Source of the DNA: Planctomycetota bacterium
Lineage (GTDB): Bacteria > Planctomycetota > Planctomycetia > Planctomycetales > Planctomycetaceae
Assembly: GCA_027623235.1 (NCBI GenBank)
Contig: JAQBVJ010000004.1
Span: forward strand, 49,871 to 113,870
DNA: 64,000 nt
Direction of reading: 5' to 3'
In this document: positions 1-8,632 of the stretch, piece by piece
Layout: the number at the start of each line of letters is the position of its first letter
How positions within the stretch are numbered: position 1 is the first letter of the stretch
Notes under the pieces: generated by a model
What the model was told of the DNA's origin: nothing
Seen by the model: only the letters and a program-made list of their open reading frames with translations
Database searches by the model: none
Position numbers and translations under genes: made by a program

Positions 1-140
1 GGCCAGACGCACCTGGCCGATCGGGCTACCTGTTGCCTTTTGAAATCGTTTCGGTCCATCTGCTGGTCGTGCTTGTAGGGGCCGCGTATCTGGCGCGAGC
101 AAAACGCAGAGTGCCGACGGATTCTCAGCAGCAGAGTTGA
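1..140 (+). CDS. nuoJ: NADH-quinone oxidoreductase subunit J (3' end only)
   Basis: Only the C-terminal 45 or so residues are in the window, read from base 3 and ending at TGA 138-140. They read as a final membrane helix with the motif LLPFEIVSVHLLVVLVG followed by a short basic tail, which is the typical end of NuoJ, a membrane subunit of respiratory complex I. The position directly before nuoK, in the standard nuoJ-K-L-M-N order, supports the call. The 5' part lies outside the window. Confidence 0.85.
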   Translation, partial: PDAPGRSGYLLPFEIVSVHLLVVLVGAAYLARAKRRVPTDSQQQS

Positions 141-182
141 AATCAAGCTGCGAATTTACCGGCCTGAACCGGGACGAATGAT

Positions 183-494
183 ATGACTGAGATTCCTTTA
201 AATTCTGTGCTCTGGGTGGGAGCGATCCTGTTCGTCTGCGGCGTGATCTGCATGACCACGAAGCGGAACGGAATCGGCGTGCTCATGGGGGTGGAACTGG
301 TGCTCAACGGAGCAAACATCAACTTCGTCGCATTTTCTCGATACGGAAAGCTGGGCCTCGACGGGCAGGTGATTGCTCTATTCGTCATTGTTCTCGCGGC
401 GGCTGAAGCGGCCGTTGCGATCGCGATTGCCCTCAACTTTTATAACAACCACCTGACGATCGATGTTGACCAGGGTGACACGCTGCGTGGCTGA
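183..494 (+). CDS. nuoK: NADH-quinone oxidoreductase subunit K
   Basis: A 103-residue protein, the normal length for NuoK, with three predicted membrane helices. It carries the two membrane glutamates typical of this proton-channel subunit, one in GVELVLNGANINF (helix 2) and one in AAAEAAVAIAIAL (helix 3). It belongs to the membrane arm of complex I in the cytoplasmic membrane. The ATG at 183 starts 42 bases after nuoJ, and nuoL follows after about 60 bases, so the gene is inside the nuo operon. No unusual features. Confidence 0.95.
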   Translation: MTEIPLNSVLWVGAILFVCGVICMTTKRNGIGVLMGVELVLNGANINFVAFSRYGKLGLDGQVIALFVIVLAAAEAAVAIAIALNFYNNHLTIDVDQGDTLRG

Positions 495-556
495 CGGCTA
501 CGTGTTGAGTTTCCCGTTCTGGTTCGATCGCTGACTGATAAACAACAGAGAGTCTC

Positions 557-3277
557 ATGGACAGTCTTGGTCCTGAACTTGCAACTTATTTAGGCATCGC
601 CACAGTTCTGCCGTTGATCGGCTTTTTCGTGGAACTGATCTGTGGTGCCTACCTCTGGGACCGGCTCGGCAAACGCGCCGCCCTGTGCTCAATCGCGTGT
701 ATCGGAATTGGATTTGTCCTCAGCTTTACGGCGTACCTTCGCTGGGCAGACGCAACCGACAACCAGTACCTGAAGAATGTCTCGGCTCATGCCGACGAAG
801 TCGGGGCCGGACACGCCGAAGAATCGCATGAACAGGAAGGCCACAAGGGACACCTTTACGTTTCGGATACTCCAGACGAATCCTCGTCATCGGAAACGGA
901 GTCTGCGGCGCACGCGAGTCCTGGCCATTTTTCCGGGACATTCTACACGCTGGCCGAGTTTGGCAGCCTTCGACTTTCGATCGACTACTACATCGACAGC
1001 CTGACGATCCTGATGTTCTGCATGGTGACATTTATCGCCACCTGCATTCACATCTTTGCTGTTGGCTACATGGCCGATGAACTCACCGAAGACTACGTCG
1101 ATCACTTCGCCCATACGGCCGACGGCAAACACGTTCATCGGCCTGGCCGCTTCTACCGGTTCTTTTCGTACCTGTCGCTGTTTTGTTTTTCCATGCTGGG
1201 ACTGGTCCTGGCTGGCAACATCTTTCAGGTATTTGTCTTCTGGGAACTCGTCGGCATCTGCAGTTTTCTGCTGATCGGTTTTTATGTTGAGCGAAAGTCG
1301 GCCAACGTCGCCGCCAACAAGGCCTTCATCGTAAACCGGGTTGGCGACTTCGGCTTCATCATCGGCCTGATGATCCTGTGGACGTGGTGCGGCACGTTTC
1401 AGTTTGGCGATTATGAAAAATCTGTGCTGACCGCCGAAATTGTCGCAGGCGACGAGACCGCTGAACTTGCCAGCTTTGAAGACGTCATTCTTGTGCTTGA
1501 AGGGGCCGATCGGGGCCTTGCTGTCACCGACTTCGGCACAGAAGGCCGAATCCGGCTCCGGTTCCGCGGTAAGGCGGACACGAAAATCCACATCGCTGCG
1601 CTCGACCTGAAAGGTCACGGACCGTCTGTTGATTTTGATAAAGACGGTGGCATCCACTTGACTCTCGACAGCAGCAAAGAAGGACCGACGACTGTCGGCG
1701 GCCTCGTGGAGTTCCTTGCCGATTACGGCGTCGCGAATCCCGGTTTGTTCAGCATGCTTCGCGATCATCATGGCGAGCTGACTGCGGCTGGAGACGATGT
1801 GGCTCTGCTGACAGAACAACACGGTGACCATTGGGACGTCGCTCACGATGAGTCAAAGCAGCGGAAGATTCCGTACATGTTGCTTGTCGTTGCAGGTCTC
1901 GGCGTCTTCGCCGGGTGCATCGGCAAGAGTGCCCAGTTCCCACTGCAGACCTGGCTTCCCGACGCGATGGAAGGCCCGACACCTGTGTCGGCACTGGTCC
2001 ATTCAGCGACGATGGTTGCGGCGGGCGTCTATCTGGCCGCAAGGTTCTTCCCGGTCTTCACCGCTGAGGTTCTACTGACGATCGCCTATGTCGGCTGCAT
2101 TACGCTTTTTGTCGCGGCAACGATCGCCGTCGTGGCAACCGACATCAAACGCGTTCTGGCTTACTCAACGATCAGTCAACTGGGCTACATGATGCTCGCC
2201 ATCGGCTTGGGTGGCTGGGCAGCCGGCCTGTTTCATCTGATTACTCATGCGTTTTTCAAGTCACTCATGTTCCTGTGCTCGGGCAGTGTCATTCATGGAT
2301 GCCATCATGAGCAGGAAATGACAAAGATGGGTGGCCTTCGTAAGAAGATGCCGGTCACCGCGTACACAATGCTTGTGGGTGTGATCGCAATCGCGGGGCT
2401 CGCGATTCCCGGTGTGATCGCTTTCTCTGGTTACCATTCCAAAGACGCGATCCTCGCAACGGCCCTGGCTTACACCAGCAAGAACAGTCTGCATTTTCTG
2501 CTGTTCCTTGTGCCATTGGTGACGGCGGGTATCACGGCCTTCTACATGTTCCGGCTCTGGTTCTACACGTTTACCGGAAAACCTCGTGACAGCCATGTTT
2601 ACGATCACTGCCATGAGAGCCCGTCGGTCATATACGCTCCGCTGGTGGTTCTGGCTGTTCTTGCGGCGGGTTGTGCGATCGGTGGAGAGCACGGACATCT
2701 CTTCGGCATGATTAAAGGCAGTATCCCCGCCGGCGTCGATCACGGAATTGCATCGTTCGACCACGCGGTCACTGATGTCTCGCTGCCGAGTCACCATGAG
2801 ATTCACGAAGTGCACGGTACGGCTGGTACGGCGGCCCTTCTATCAGCAGTGCTCGGAATGGTCATTGCGTTTTTGCTTTACTGTCGACCGGTGGTCGATC
2901 CTGCGCGGATTCGAGATCAGATGCCAGGCGTCTACAACTTCCTGGTTGAGAAATGGCAGTTTGACAATCTTTATGAAGCCATGTTCGTGAAACCAGCATT
3001 GGTCGTCGGGCGTTGGTGTGTGACCTTTGATCGCGTGGTGCTTGACGGCGTCCTGCACACTTCTGCAAACCTGGTTATTTCCGTGTCTCGATGGGACAGG
3101 AAGTTTGATGAAGGCATCATCGATGGCTTCGTCAATTTACTGGGGACTGGTACACGTCGATTTGGGCTTTCACTTCGAGTTTTCCAGACGGGCCGCATGC
3201 GGCAGTACGTCATGTTTATTGCCGTCAGCGTTCTGGTTCTGTTTGCTCTGCTGTTTGTATTCGTTCCAAAAGCATGA
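557..3277 (+). CDS. nuoL: NADH-quinone oxidoreductase subunit L with large extra insertions
   Basis: The antiporter-like distal subunit of the complex I membrane arm. Conserved parts include FWELVGICSFLLIGFY (membrane Glu at about residue 230) and GKSAQFPLQTWLPDAMEGPT (Lys at about 457), followed by the usual helices and a C-terminal lateral-helix region. At 906 residues it is almost 300 longer than E. coli NuoL. The extra length lies mainly in two places: a His- and acid-rich segment at about residues 75-125, between helices 2 and 3, and a beta-rich segment of about 150 residues (285-437) between helices 6 and 7. The loop near residues 715-780 is also His-rich. With the E. coli topology the first two insertions fall on the periplasmic face. 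The core is intact, so the subunit should be functional; the role of the insertions is unknown. Confidence 0.95.
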   Translation: MDSLGPELATYLGIATVLPLIGFFVELICGAYLWDRLGKRAALCSIACIGIGFVLSFTAYLRWADATDNQYLKNVSAHADEVGAGHAEESHEQEGHKGHLYVSDTPDESSSSETESAAHASPGHFSGTFYTLAEFGSLRLSIDYYIDSLTILMFCMVTFIATCIHIFAVGYMADELTEDYVDHFAHTADGKHVHRPGRFYRFFSYLSLFCFSMLGLVLAGNIFQVFVFWELVGICSFLLIGFYVERKSANVAANKAFIVNRVGDFGFIIGLMILWTWCGTFQFGDYEKSVLTAEIVAGDETAELASFEDVILVLEGADRGLAVTDFGTEGRIRLRFRGKADTKIHIAALDLKGHGPSVDFDKDGGIHLTLDSSKEGPTTVGGLVEFLADYGVANPGLFSMLRDHHGELTAAGDDVALLTEQHGDHWDVAHDESKQRKIPYMLLVVAGLGVFAGCIGKSAQFPLQTWLPDAMEGPTPVSALVHSATMVAAGVYLAARFFPVFTAEVLLTIAYVGCITLFVAATIAVVATDIKRVLAYSTISQLGYMMLAIGLGGWAAGLFHLITHAFFKSLMFLCSGSVIHGCHHEQEMTKMGGLRKKMPVTAYTMLVGVIAIAGLAIPGVIAFSGYHSKDAILATALAYTSKNSLHFLLFLVPLVTAGITAFYMFRLWFYTFTGKPRDSHVYDHCHESPSVIYAPLVVLAVLAAGCAIGGEHGHLFGMIKGSIPAGVDHGIASFDHAVTDVSLPSHHEIHEVHGTAGTAALLSAVLGMVIAFLLYCRPVVDPARIRDQMPGVYNFLVEKWQFDNLYEAMFVKPALVVGRWCVTFDRVVLDGVLHTSANLVISVSRWDRKFDEGIIDGFVNLLGTGTRRFGLSLRVFQTGRMRQYVMFIAVSVLVLFALLFVFVPKA

Positions 3278-3346
3278 CCGTCTTGCGGTCCTTGCCGACC
3301 GTTCGGGTTCGGCATCACTGAAAATCGTCTGAGGTATTGGACAGCA

Positions 3347-4948
3347 ATGGATCCTCTCATTTTTCTTTCGCTGGTGATTTTCCTGCCAACGCTGGGCGCG
3401 ATTGGGCTTCTGGCTTTCAACAGTAAAGCCGTCGATGCGATGCGCTTCTACAGCCTGATCGTCACGATTGTCACGCTGCTGCTGACGTTCCAGATGTGGA
3501 CTGAGTTCAACCCTGACATTGCAGGGCTTCAGGCGGGTGGCAAAGCCATCGACGCAGCGAATCCAGTTTCGGCAGAATGGATTTCCGGCTGGAAAATCAA
3601 CTACAGCCTTGGATACGACGGAATCAGTCTGCCACTGGTTCTCCTCACAAGTTTCATCAGCGTTTTTGCCTGCATGGCATCGTGGAGTATCAAGAAACTT
3701 CACAAGGGATATTTCATTCTCTTTCTGCTGCTCGAATCGGGCATGCTGGGTGTGTTTCTCTCGCTTGATTTCTTTCTGTTTTACGTGTTCTGGGAAGTCA
3801 TGCTGCTGCCGATGTACTTCCTCATCGGAATCTGGGGCGGACCTCGAAAAGAGTATGCGGCCATCAAGTTTTTCCTTTACACGCTGGCGGGTTCAGTCTT
3901 GATGCTGATCGCCATGCTGATGTTTTACTTCGCTGGCGACACATTCAGCCTGCCTGAGCTGGCGCAGCTCGGGCAGGGCCGACATCCCAGTGGTGCAACG
4001 ATGGACAACTGGAGTCAGCTGACAGCGTTTACTCTGCTGTTCATTGGGTTTGCAATCAAAATCCCGACCTTCCCATTCCACACCTGGCTTCCGGATGCGC
4101 ACGTCGAGGCTCCCACGCCGATCAGCATGATCCTGGCGGGGGTGCTTCTGAAGATGGGTGGTTACGGAATCCTGAGAATTGCCTTCCCGCTTTGTCCGCA
4201 TGGGGCTCATGTTGCGGCCAACTGGCTGGTGGCGATCGGCGTGATCAGCATTATCTATGGAGCATTCGCTGCTCTGGCTCAGACGGACTTCAAGCGTCTG
4301 GTGGCTTACAGCTCGGTCAGTCACATGGGATATGTCGTTCTTGGGATGGGTGTCTGGCAGATTTCGCAGGACGGGAGTTTCGACCACTGGTCGATGGGAA
4401 TGAACGGAGCGATGTTCCAGATGCTGGGGCACGGAGTCTCCTCGGCCGGTATGTTCTTTATGGTCGGAGTCATTTATGACCGGGTTCACCATCGTGATTT
4501 GAATCAGTTCGGCGGACTTGCCGGTAAGATGCCGTTGTACGCAGGTCTCTCGGCGGGGTTGTTTTTTGCCGGCCTCGGTCTTCCGGGTCTTTGCGGGTTT
4601 ATCGGCGAAATATTCGTTGTGTTGAGTGCCTGGAATAAGAGCGCAGTCCTCGCCATTGTTGCCGCCGGTGGAGTGATTCTGACTGCTGGCTACATCCTCT
4701 GGACGATGCAGCGGGTCTTTCTGGGGCCGGAATACAAGGGGCCTCACGGGGAAGAAATTACCCCGATCAACGCTCGCGAAGCCACCGTTGGGTTCGTGCT
4801 GCTGGCGACTGCCATTCTTCTGGGTGTCTACCCATCCATCATGTTTGACATGATGCGTGGCTCAATGGCTCTGCTGGTCGAATCCCTTGAGCAGGGGTAT
4901 CAGGTTGCCGAGCAGGCTGTTAACGGAACCGCGTCACTCACCAAATAG
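3347..4948 (+). CDS. nuoM: NADH-quinone oxidoreductase subunit M
   Basis: A 533-residue antiporter-like subunit of complex I, close to the usual NuoM length. It shows the membrane Glu motif FYVFWEVMLLPMYFLIG, the Lys-containing AIKIPTFPFHTWLPDAH and the following EAPTPISMILAGVLLKMGGYG helix. About 14 membrane segments are predicted. Unlike NuoL and NuoN in the same operon, it has no large soluble insertion, so the inserts are not a general property of these three paralogues here. The ATG at 3347 is 69 bases after nuoL, and nuoN follows after 47 bases. Confidence 0.95.
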   Translation: MDPLIFLSLVIFLPTLGAIGLLAFNSKAVDAMRFYSLIVTIVTLLLTFQMWTEFNPDIAGLQAGGKAIDAANPVSAEWISGWKINYSLGYDGISLPLVLLTSFISVFACMASWSIKKLHKGYFILFLLLESGMLGVFLSLDFFLFYVFWEVMLLPMYFLIGIWGGPRKEYAAIKFFLYTLAGSVLMLIAMLMFYFAGDTFSLPELAQLGQGRHPSGATMDNWSQLTAFTLLFIGFAIKIPTFPFHTWLPDAHVEAPTPISMILAGVLLKMGGYGILRIAFPLCPHGAHVAANWLVAIGVISIIYGAFAALAQTDFKRLVAYSSVSHMGYVVLGMGVWQISQDGSFDHWSMGMNGAMFQMLGHGVSSAGMFFMVGVIYDRVHHRDLNQFGGLAGKMPLYAGLSAGLFFAGLGLPGLCGFIGEIFVVLSAWNKSAVLAIVAAGGVILTAGYILWTMQRVFLGPEYKGPHGEEITPINAREATVGFVLLATAILLGVYPSIMFDMMRGSMALLVESLEQGYQVAEQAVNGTASLTK

Positions 4949-4995
4949 TTATCCCCGTCCTGTGACGGATAGATATTCGTAGAGACTGAATCCTC

Positions 4996-6900
4996 ATGTT
5001 CAGCAATCTTCTTGAGCAACTGATCGCCGAAACGACGCTGACGTCGCTCTGTCATTTTGTGCCCGAGCTGGCCCTCAGCGCGACGATTGTCGTGCTGTTG
5101 CTGCTTCGACTTTGCTGGTCAATCGACCGGTGGATTCCAGCCTATGTGACGGCGCTCGCCGGAGCGCTGGTTGCTCTCGGGTTCAGTGGTTTCCAACTGT
5201 TGAACCTGCTTGACGGGCGAGGTGAGTTGTCTTCGGCAAGAGTGGAAGTCAACGGAGGAGAGACTTCTCTGCGAGTCGCGTCCGACGTTCAGACCGTCCG
5301 GATTGTCAGCGGTGCATCCGACGAAGTCGCGATCAACCCCGGCGAAATTATCGTCACAGTTTCCGGCGGCGACGGTGCAGCATCGGTTGGAGCGGTCCTG
5401 ACGTTTTTGAATGGCGATGCCGCTCAAAAGACACTCAAGGAATCGGGGCAACGACTTTGTGCTGTGATGCTGGCTGGTTCTGCAGAGACGAAACTTCCCA
5501 AAGACGGAATCTCGGCAACGCTTGAATCTCATCAGCACTTTGGCGGCCTGCTCGTGTTCGACCAGTTTGGAGCGTTTGTTCGAGGGCTTCTCGCACTGTT
5601 TCTTGTCCTGATGATTGCTCTGACGGTTCTGACTGGGATTCCGGATGCTGAAGACGGACCGGATTTCTACACGCTGCTGTTTGGTGCGACGATTGGCATG
5701 ATGTTGATGGCATCGGCCAATCACCTATTGATATTTTTCCTGGGCATCGAGATGGCGAGTGTTCCCAGCTATGTCATGGTTGGCTTTCTGAAAGGCCGCA
5801 GGGAGAGCAGTGAAGCGGCGTTTAAATACGTTGTCTACGGCGCTGGCGCTGCTGGTGTGATGCTTTACGGGATCAGTCTGCTGTGCGGGTTACTCGGTAC
5901 GGCGAGCATTCCGGAAGTGTCGGTTCAGCTTGGCGCCATGCTGTCGGGTGATGGTTTTTCGACGGCTGAAGCTCGAACTGCACTTCTGGCTGTGCTGATG
6001 GTGTTCGTCGGGCTTGCCTTCAAACTTTCACTTGTTCCGTTTCACTTCTGGTGCCCGGACGCCTTTGAGGGGGCCTCGGCCGAAGTCGCAGGGTTCCTCT
6101 CTGTCGCATCCAAGGGAGCGGCGTTCGCCCTGCTCGTGCGATTCAGTCTGGCTCTTACTGGCGGCATTGAGGTGGCGTCTGACACGTTGGCAGGGGTGGG
6201 AGTCGCTATTGGCGTTATTGCCGCGTTGACCGTCACGTTTGGTAACCTTGCCGCGTACGGGCAAAGCAACATCAAACGACTACTTGCGTATTCAACGATC
6301 GCTCATGCGGGCTACATGCTCATGGCTGTGTCAGCTTTGATCGTGATCCAGGCTGCGGGAAGCGGAGTTGCCGGATTCGACGTCGCCGGAAACTCAGAAC
6401 GATGCGTTGAAGGGCTGCTGTTCTACCTGTTTGTCTACCTCTTTATGAATCTGGGGGCCTTTGCAGTTGTGGCTCTGATTCGGAATGAAACCTTCAGCGA
6501 AGACATCGACTCCTACAACGGAATTGGATGGGAGTGTCCCGTTCTATGTTCATGCATGGCCATCTGCATGTTCAGCCTTGTTGGACTGCCTCCATTCGGT
6601 GGTTTCTGGGGCAAGCTGGTGATCTTCGCGTCTCTGTTTCAGGCAGGACACATTCACTGGTTTCTGTGGGTTCTTCTGGTGATTGCCGGTCTCAACACAG
6701 TCTTCAGCCTTTTCTATTACGTTCGAGTCTTGAAGGCGATGTTTATCAGGCCGCGTGCGGAGGGCGCTCGACGCGTCGACATTCTTCCGTCGATGGGGAA
6801 TTACGCCCTGCTGATTGCAATTCCGGTTCTTCTCCTTGGCCTGTTGCCGAATTCGGTGACCGAGCTGGCACGGACGGTTTCCCGAGCGTTGTTCGAATAG
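4996..6900 (+). CDS. nuoN: NADH-quinone oxidoreductase subunit N with an extra soluble insertion
   Basis: The third antiporter-like subunit of complex I. It carries FFLGIEMASVPSYVMVGF (membrane Glu), LAFKLSLVPFHFWCPDAFEG (membrane Lys) and NIKRLLAYSTIAHAGYML. It is 634 residues long, roughly 150 more than E. coli NuoN. About 100 of these form a beta-rich, mostly soluble segment at residues 77-177, between predicted helices 2 and 3. That insertion has the same strand-turn pattern ending in (T/S)VG-(hydrophobic)-FL as the large insertion in NuoL. It is the last nuo gene; the next gene starts 66 bases downstream. Confidence 0.95.
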   Translation: MFSNLLEQLIAETTLTSLCHFVPELALSATIVVLLLLRLCWSIDRWIPAYVTALAGALVALGFSGFQLLNLLDGRGELSSARVEVNGGETSLRVASDVQTVRIVSGASDEVAINPGEIIVTVSGGDGAASVGAVLTFLNGDAAQKTLKESGQRLCAVMLAGSAETKLPKDGISATLESHQHFGGLLVFDQFGAFVRGLLALFLVLMIALTVLTGIPDAEDGPDFYTLLFGATIGMMLMASANHLLIFFLGIEMASVPSYVMVGFLKGRRESSEAAFKYVVYGAGAAGVMLYGISLLCGLLGTASIPEVSVQLGAMLSGDGFSTAEARTALLAVLMVFVGLAFKLSLVPFHFWCPDAFEGASAEVAGFLSVASKGAAFALLVRFSLALTGGIEVASDTLAGVGVAIGVIAALTVTFGNLAAYGQSNIKRLLAYSTIAHAGYMLMAVSALIVIQAAGSGVAGFDVAGNSERCVEGLLFYLFVYLFMNLGAFAVVALIRNETFSEDIDSYNGIGWECPVLCSCMAICMFSLVGLPPFGGFWGKLVIFASLFQAGHIHWFLWVLLVIAGLNTVFSLFYYVRVLKAMFIRPRAEGARRVDILPSMGNYALLIAIPVLLLGLLPNSVTELARTVSRALFE

Positions 6901-6966
6901 CGTGGCGACTCAACGCCATTTGCATTCTCTTTCAGGCTTGTTTGATCAAGGAATTCGGCATCGGCC

Positions 6967-7377
6967 ATGACTGACGCTAGTCTGCAGATTCTGAACACGG
7001 TGCTGGACCGCCTGACTCATACGCTTCTCCAATACGTTGGTGAGGCCTGGCCTTGGACCAATCCGCTGGAAACTCACGGTCAGGAGACCATGAATGGTCT
7101 CGTCCGCCGGCAGCAATTCGGGGCAGACCGAGTCGCCCAGTTCCTTGCAGAGCGTCGAGCCATCATTACCCTGGGGAACTACCGGTTCGATGGTTCGCTG
7201 CTGAACTATTGCACGTTTGACTTTTTAAAGTCTCAGTTGATCAAGGACGAGACCTGTCTGATTGCTGAACTTCGAGAAGCAGTTTCCTGCGTCAATGGTG
7301 ATCCTGGTGCTGTCCGGCTTCTCGAGCAGTTGATTGTGGACGAAGAAGAAACGCTCAAACGGTTGAACGAGCTTTGA
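6967..7377 (+). CDS. Conserved hypothetical protein, probably all-helical
   Basis: I do not recognise this 136-residue protein. It has no signal peptide or membrane segment and reads as about four amphipathic helices, roughly residues 8-28, 40-65, 82-108 and 114-136, rich in Glu, Arg and Leu. A small helical bundle is plausible, but no ferritin-type metal-ligand pattern is clear. The ATG at 6967 lies 66 bases after nuoN and the tatD gene follows after about 100 bases, so it may be transcribed with the nuo operon. Function unknown. Confidence 0.7.
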   Translation: MTDASLQILNTVLDRLTHTLLQYVGEAWPWTNPLETHGQETMNGLVRRQQFGADRVAQFLAERRAIITLGNYRFDGSLLNYCTFDFLKSQLIKDETCLIAELREAVSCVNGDPGAVRLLEQLIVDEEETLKRLNEL

Positions 7378-7483
7378 CCCGACGGACGGATGGGGCAGTG
7401 GGGCCAGCCGGCGTGTTTTGGAGCGGCTTTGGCGTGCTGGACATCGACTTGCGATGGTGTCGACTGATGGCAGGTATCCGACG

Positions 7484-8254
7484 ATGCGGTTGATCGATAC
7501 GCACTGTCATCTCGACGAAGAGTCGCTTTACGAAGATCTGCCGAACGTGGTCGACGCAGCCCACGAAGCCGGTGTCGAGGCGATTATCACGATCGGAACA
7601 AGTGCCGAGAGTAGTCGTCGTTCAGTGGAGCTTGCAGAGAACTACGATTGCATCTTTGCGGTCGTAGGAATTCACCCAAACTACTGCTCGGAAGTGAAGC
7701 CTGGCGACTGGGAAGTCATCCAGGAACTTTCGGAGCACGCCAAAGTGGTTGCCGTGGGCGAGACGGGCCTGGATCGGTACTGGGATTATGCTCCCATTGA
7801 TCTGCAGCTGGAGTTTTTCCAGCGTCACCTTGAGCTTTCGCGGAACATTGGGAAACCGTTTGTTGTGCATTGCCGTGACGCGGATGACGATGTGCGAGCG
7901 GTCCTCCGTGAAGCTGCTGCAGAAGGGCCTTTGAACGGAGTGATGCACTCGTTCTGTCAGTCAGCCCAGTCGGCTGAGGAATATGTGACGATGGGGCTGC
8001 ACCTTTCGTTTACTGGAATGCTGACTTTCGGAAAAAACCACTCGCTGCGAGAAACCGCTGCTGCAGTGCCAGTCGACCGCATCTTCGTTGAAACAGATGC
8101 GCCTTACCTGTCTCCGGTGCCACACCGCGGCAAACGGAATGAGCCGGCGTTCGTAAGCTATACACTCAGGACCCTGGCTGAGGCTCGCGGAGTTGAGCCG
8201 GAAGAAATGGCCGAGCTTACGACGGCCAACGCACGTCGGTTCTTCGGCCTCTAA
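7484..8254 (+). CDS. TatD family metal-dependent hydrolase/DNase
   Basis: A 256-residue TatD-type TIM-barrel hydrolase. It starts with the metal-binding IDTHCHLDE motif and continues with GIHPNY, GETGLDRYWD, VVHCRDADDD, GVMHSFCQS and the ending ETDAPYLSPVPHRGKRNEP, so all the expected His, Glu and Asp metal ligands are present. Members remove nucleotides from DNA ends or hydrolyse related substrates in the cytoplasm. The frame is open further upstream, but the ATG at 7484 places the first motif three residues from the N-terminus, as is usual, and gives the usual family length, so I prefer it to upstream starts at 7418 or 7454. Confidence 0.9.
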   Translation: MRLIDTHCHLDEESLYEDLPNVVDAAHEAGVEAIITIGTSAESSRRSVELAENYDCIFAVVGIHPNYCSEVKPGDWEVIQELSEHAKVVAVGETGLDRYWDYAPIDLQLEFFQRHLELSRNIGKPFVVHCRDADDDVRAVLREAAAEGPLNGVMHSFCQSAQSAEEYVTMGLHLSFTGMLTFGKNHSLRETAAAVPVDRIFVETDAPYLSPVPHRGKRNEPAFVSYTLRTLAEARGVEPEEMAELTTANARRFFGL

Positions 8255-8265
8255 AATGGCCGGAG

Positions 8266-8299
8266 TCGCGATTGGCTGCACATCGCGATTGGCTACACA
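8266..8299. repeat. Two tandem 17-base copies
   Basis: The unit TCGCGATTGGCTGCACA at 8266-8282 is repeated directly at 8283-8299 with one substitution (G to A in the 13th base). It lies just after the tatD stop codon and is a probable slippage duplication. Confidence 0.8.
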
Positions 8300-8333
8300 G
8301 TGGGAACCCCTGCGTCTGTAGCGTTACCCGCAC

Positions 8334-8352
8334 TTGATCAGGATCTGATCAA
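8334..8352. promoter_or_regulatory. Perfect inverted repeat, possible operator
   Basis: The arms TTGATCAG and CTGATCAA are perfect complements separated by three bases (GAT). No T-run follows, so a terminator is unlikely. The symmetry and spacing suit a dimeric regulator's binding site. It lies about 280 bases before the HlyD-type gene. The regulator is unknown and the function is inference. Confidence 0.35.
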
Positions 8353-8632
8353 TGACCGCCAGGTGATCCCTCACAACCAGTCGCGTCCACCGAATTCCAG
8401 GGCGGGAGAACGATTTGAGTTTAAGTCCGTCACGAGTCTGGAAATTGACTGCGTGTGAGACTTTACGGGTTTTTCGTGTCCGACCTAAGCAATTGACAGA
8501 ATTGCTCGCGAGCAGTTCGAGTCGGCCTGGAAAGGTCATCCCAGGAAGACCCGGACTCCGAAGACATGATGACGTATTCGATCGGGAAACCTGCATCCCT
8601 TCGACTGATTACTGGGATCGAGATTACTCAGC

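Larger units (their letters stand above)
8255..8632. other. Intergenic region with a tandem duplication and a perfect palindrome
   Basis: No convincing gene is seen in these 378 bases. The region holds a 17-base tandem duplication with one mismatch at 8266-8299 and an interrupted palindrome at 8334-8352. The short frames here have no recognisable protein content. It is the probable 5' region of the HlyD-type gene. Confidence 0.6.

Noticed and set aside
887..1846. 319-codon minus-strand open frame
   Set aside because: It lies wholly within nuoL on the opposite strand; nuoL is certain. The frame is a GC-driven shadow with no recognisable domain.
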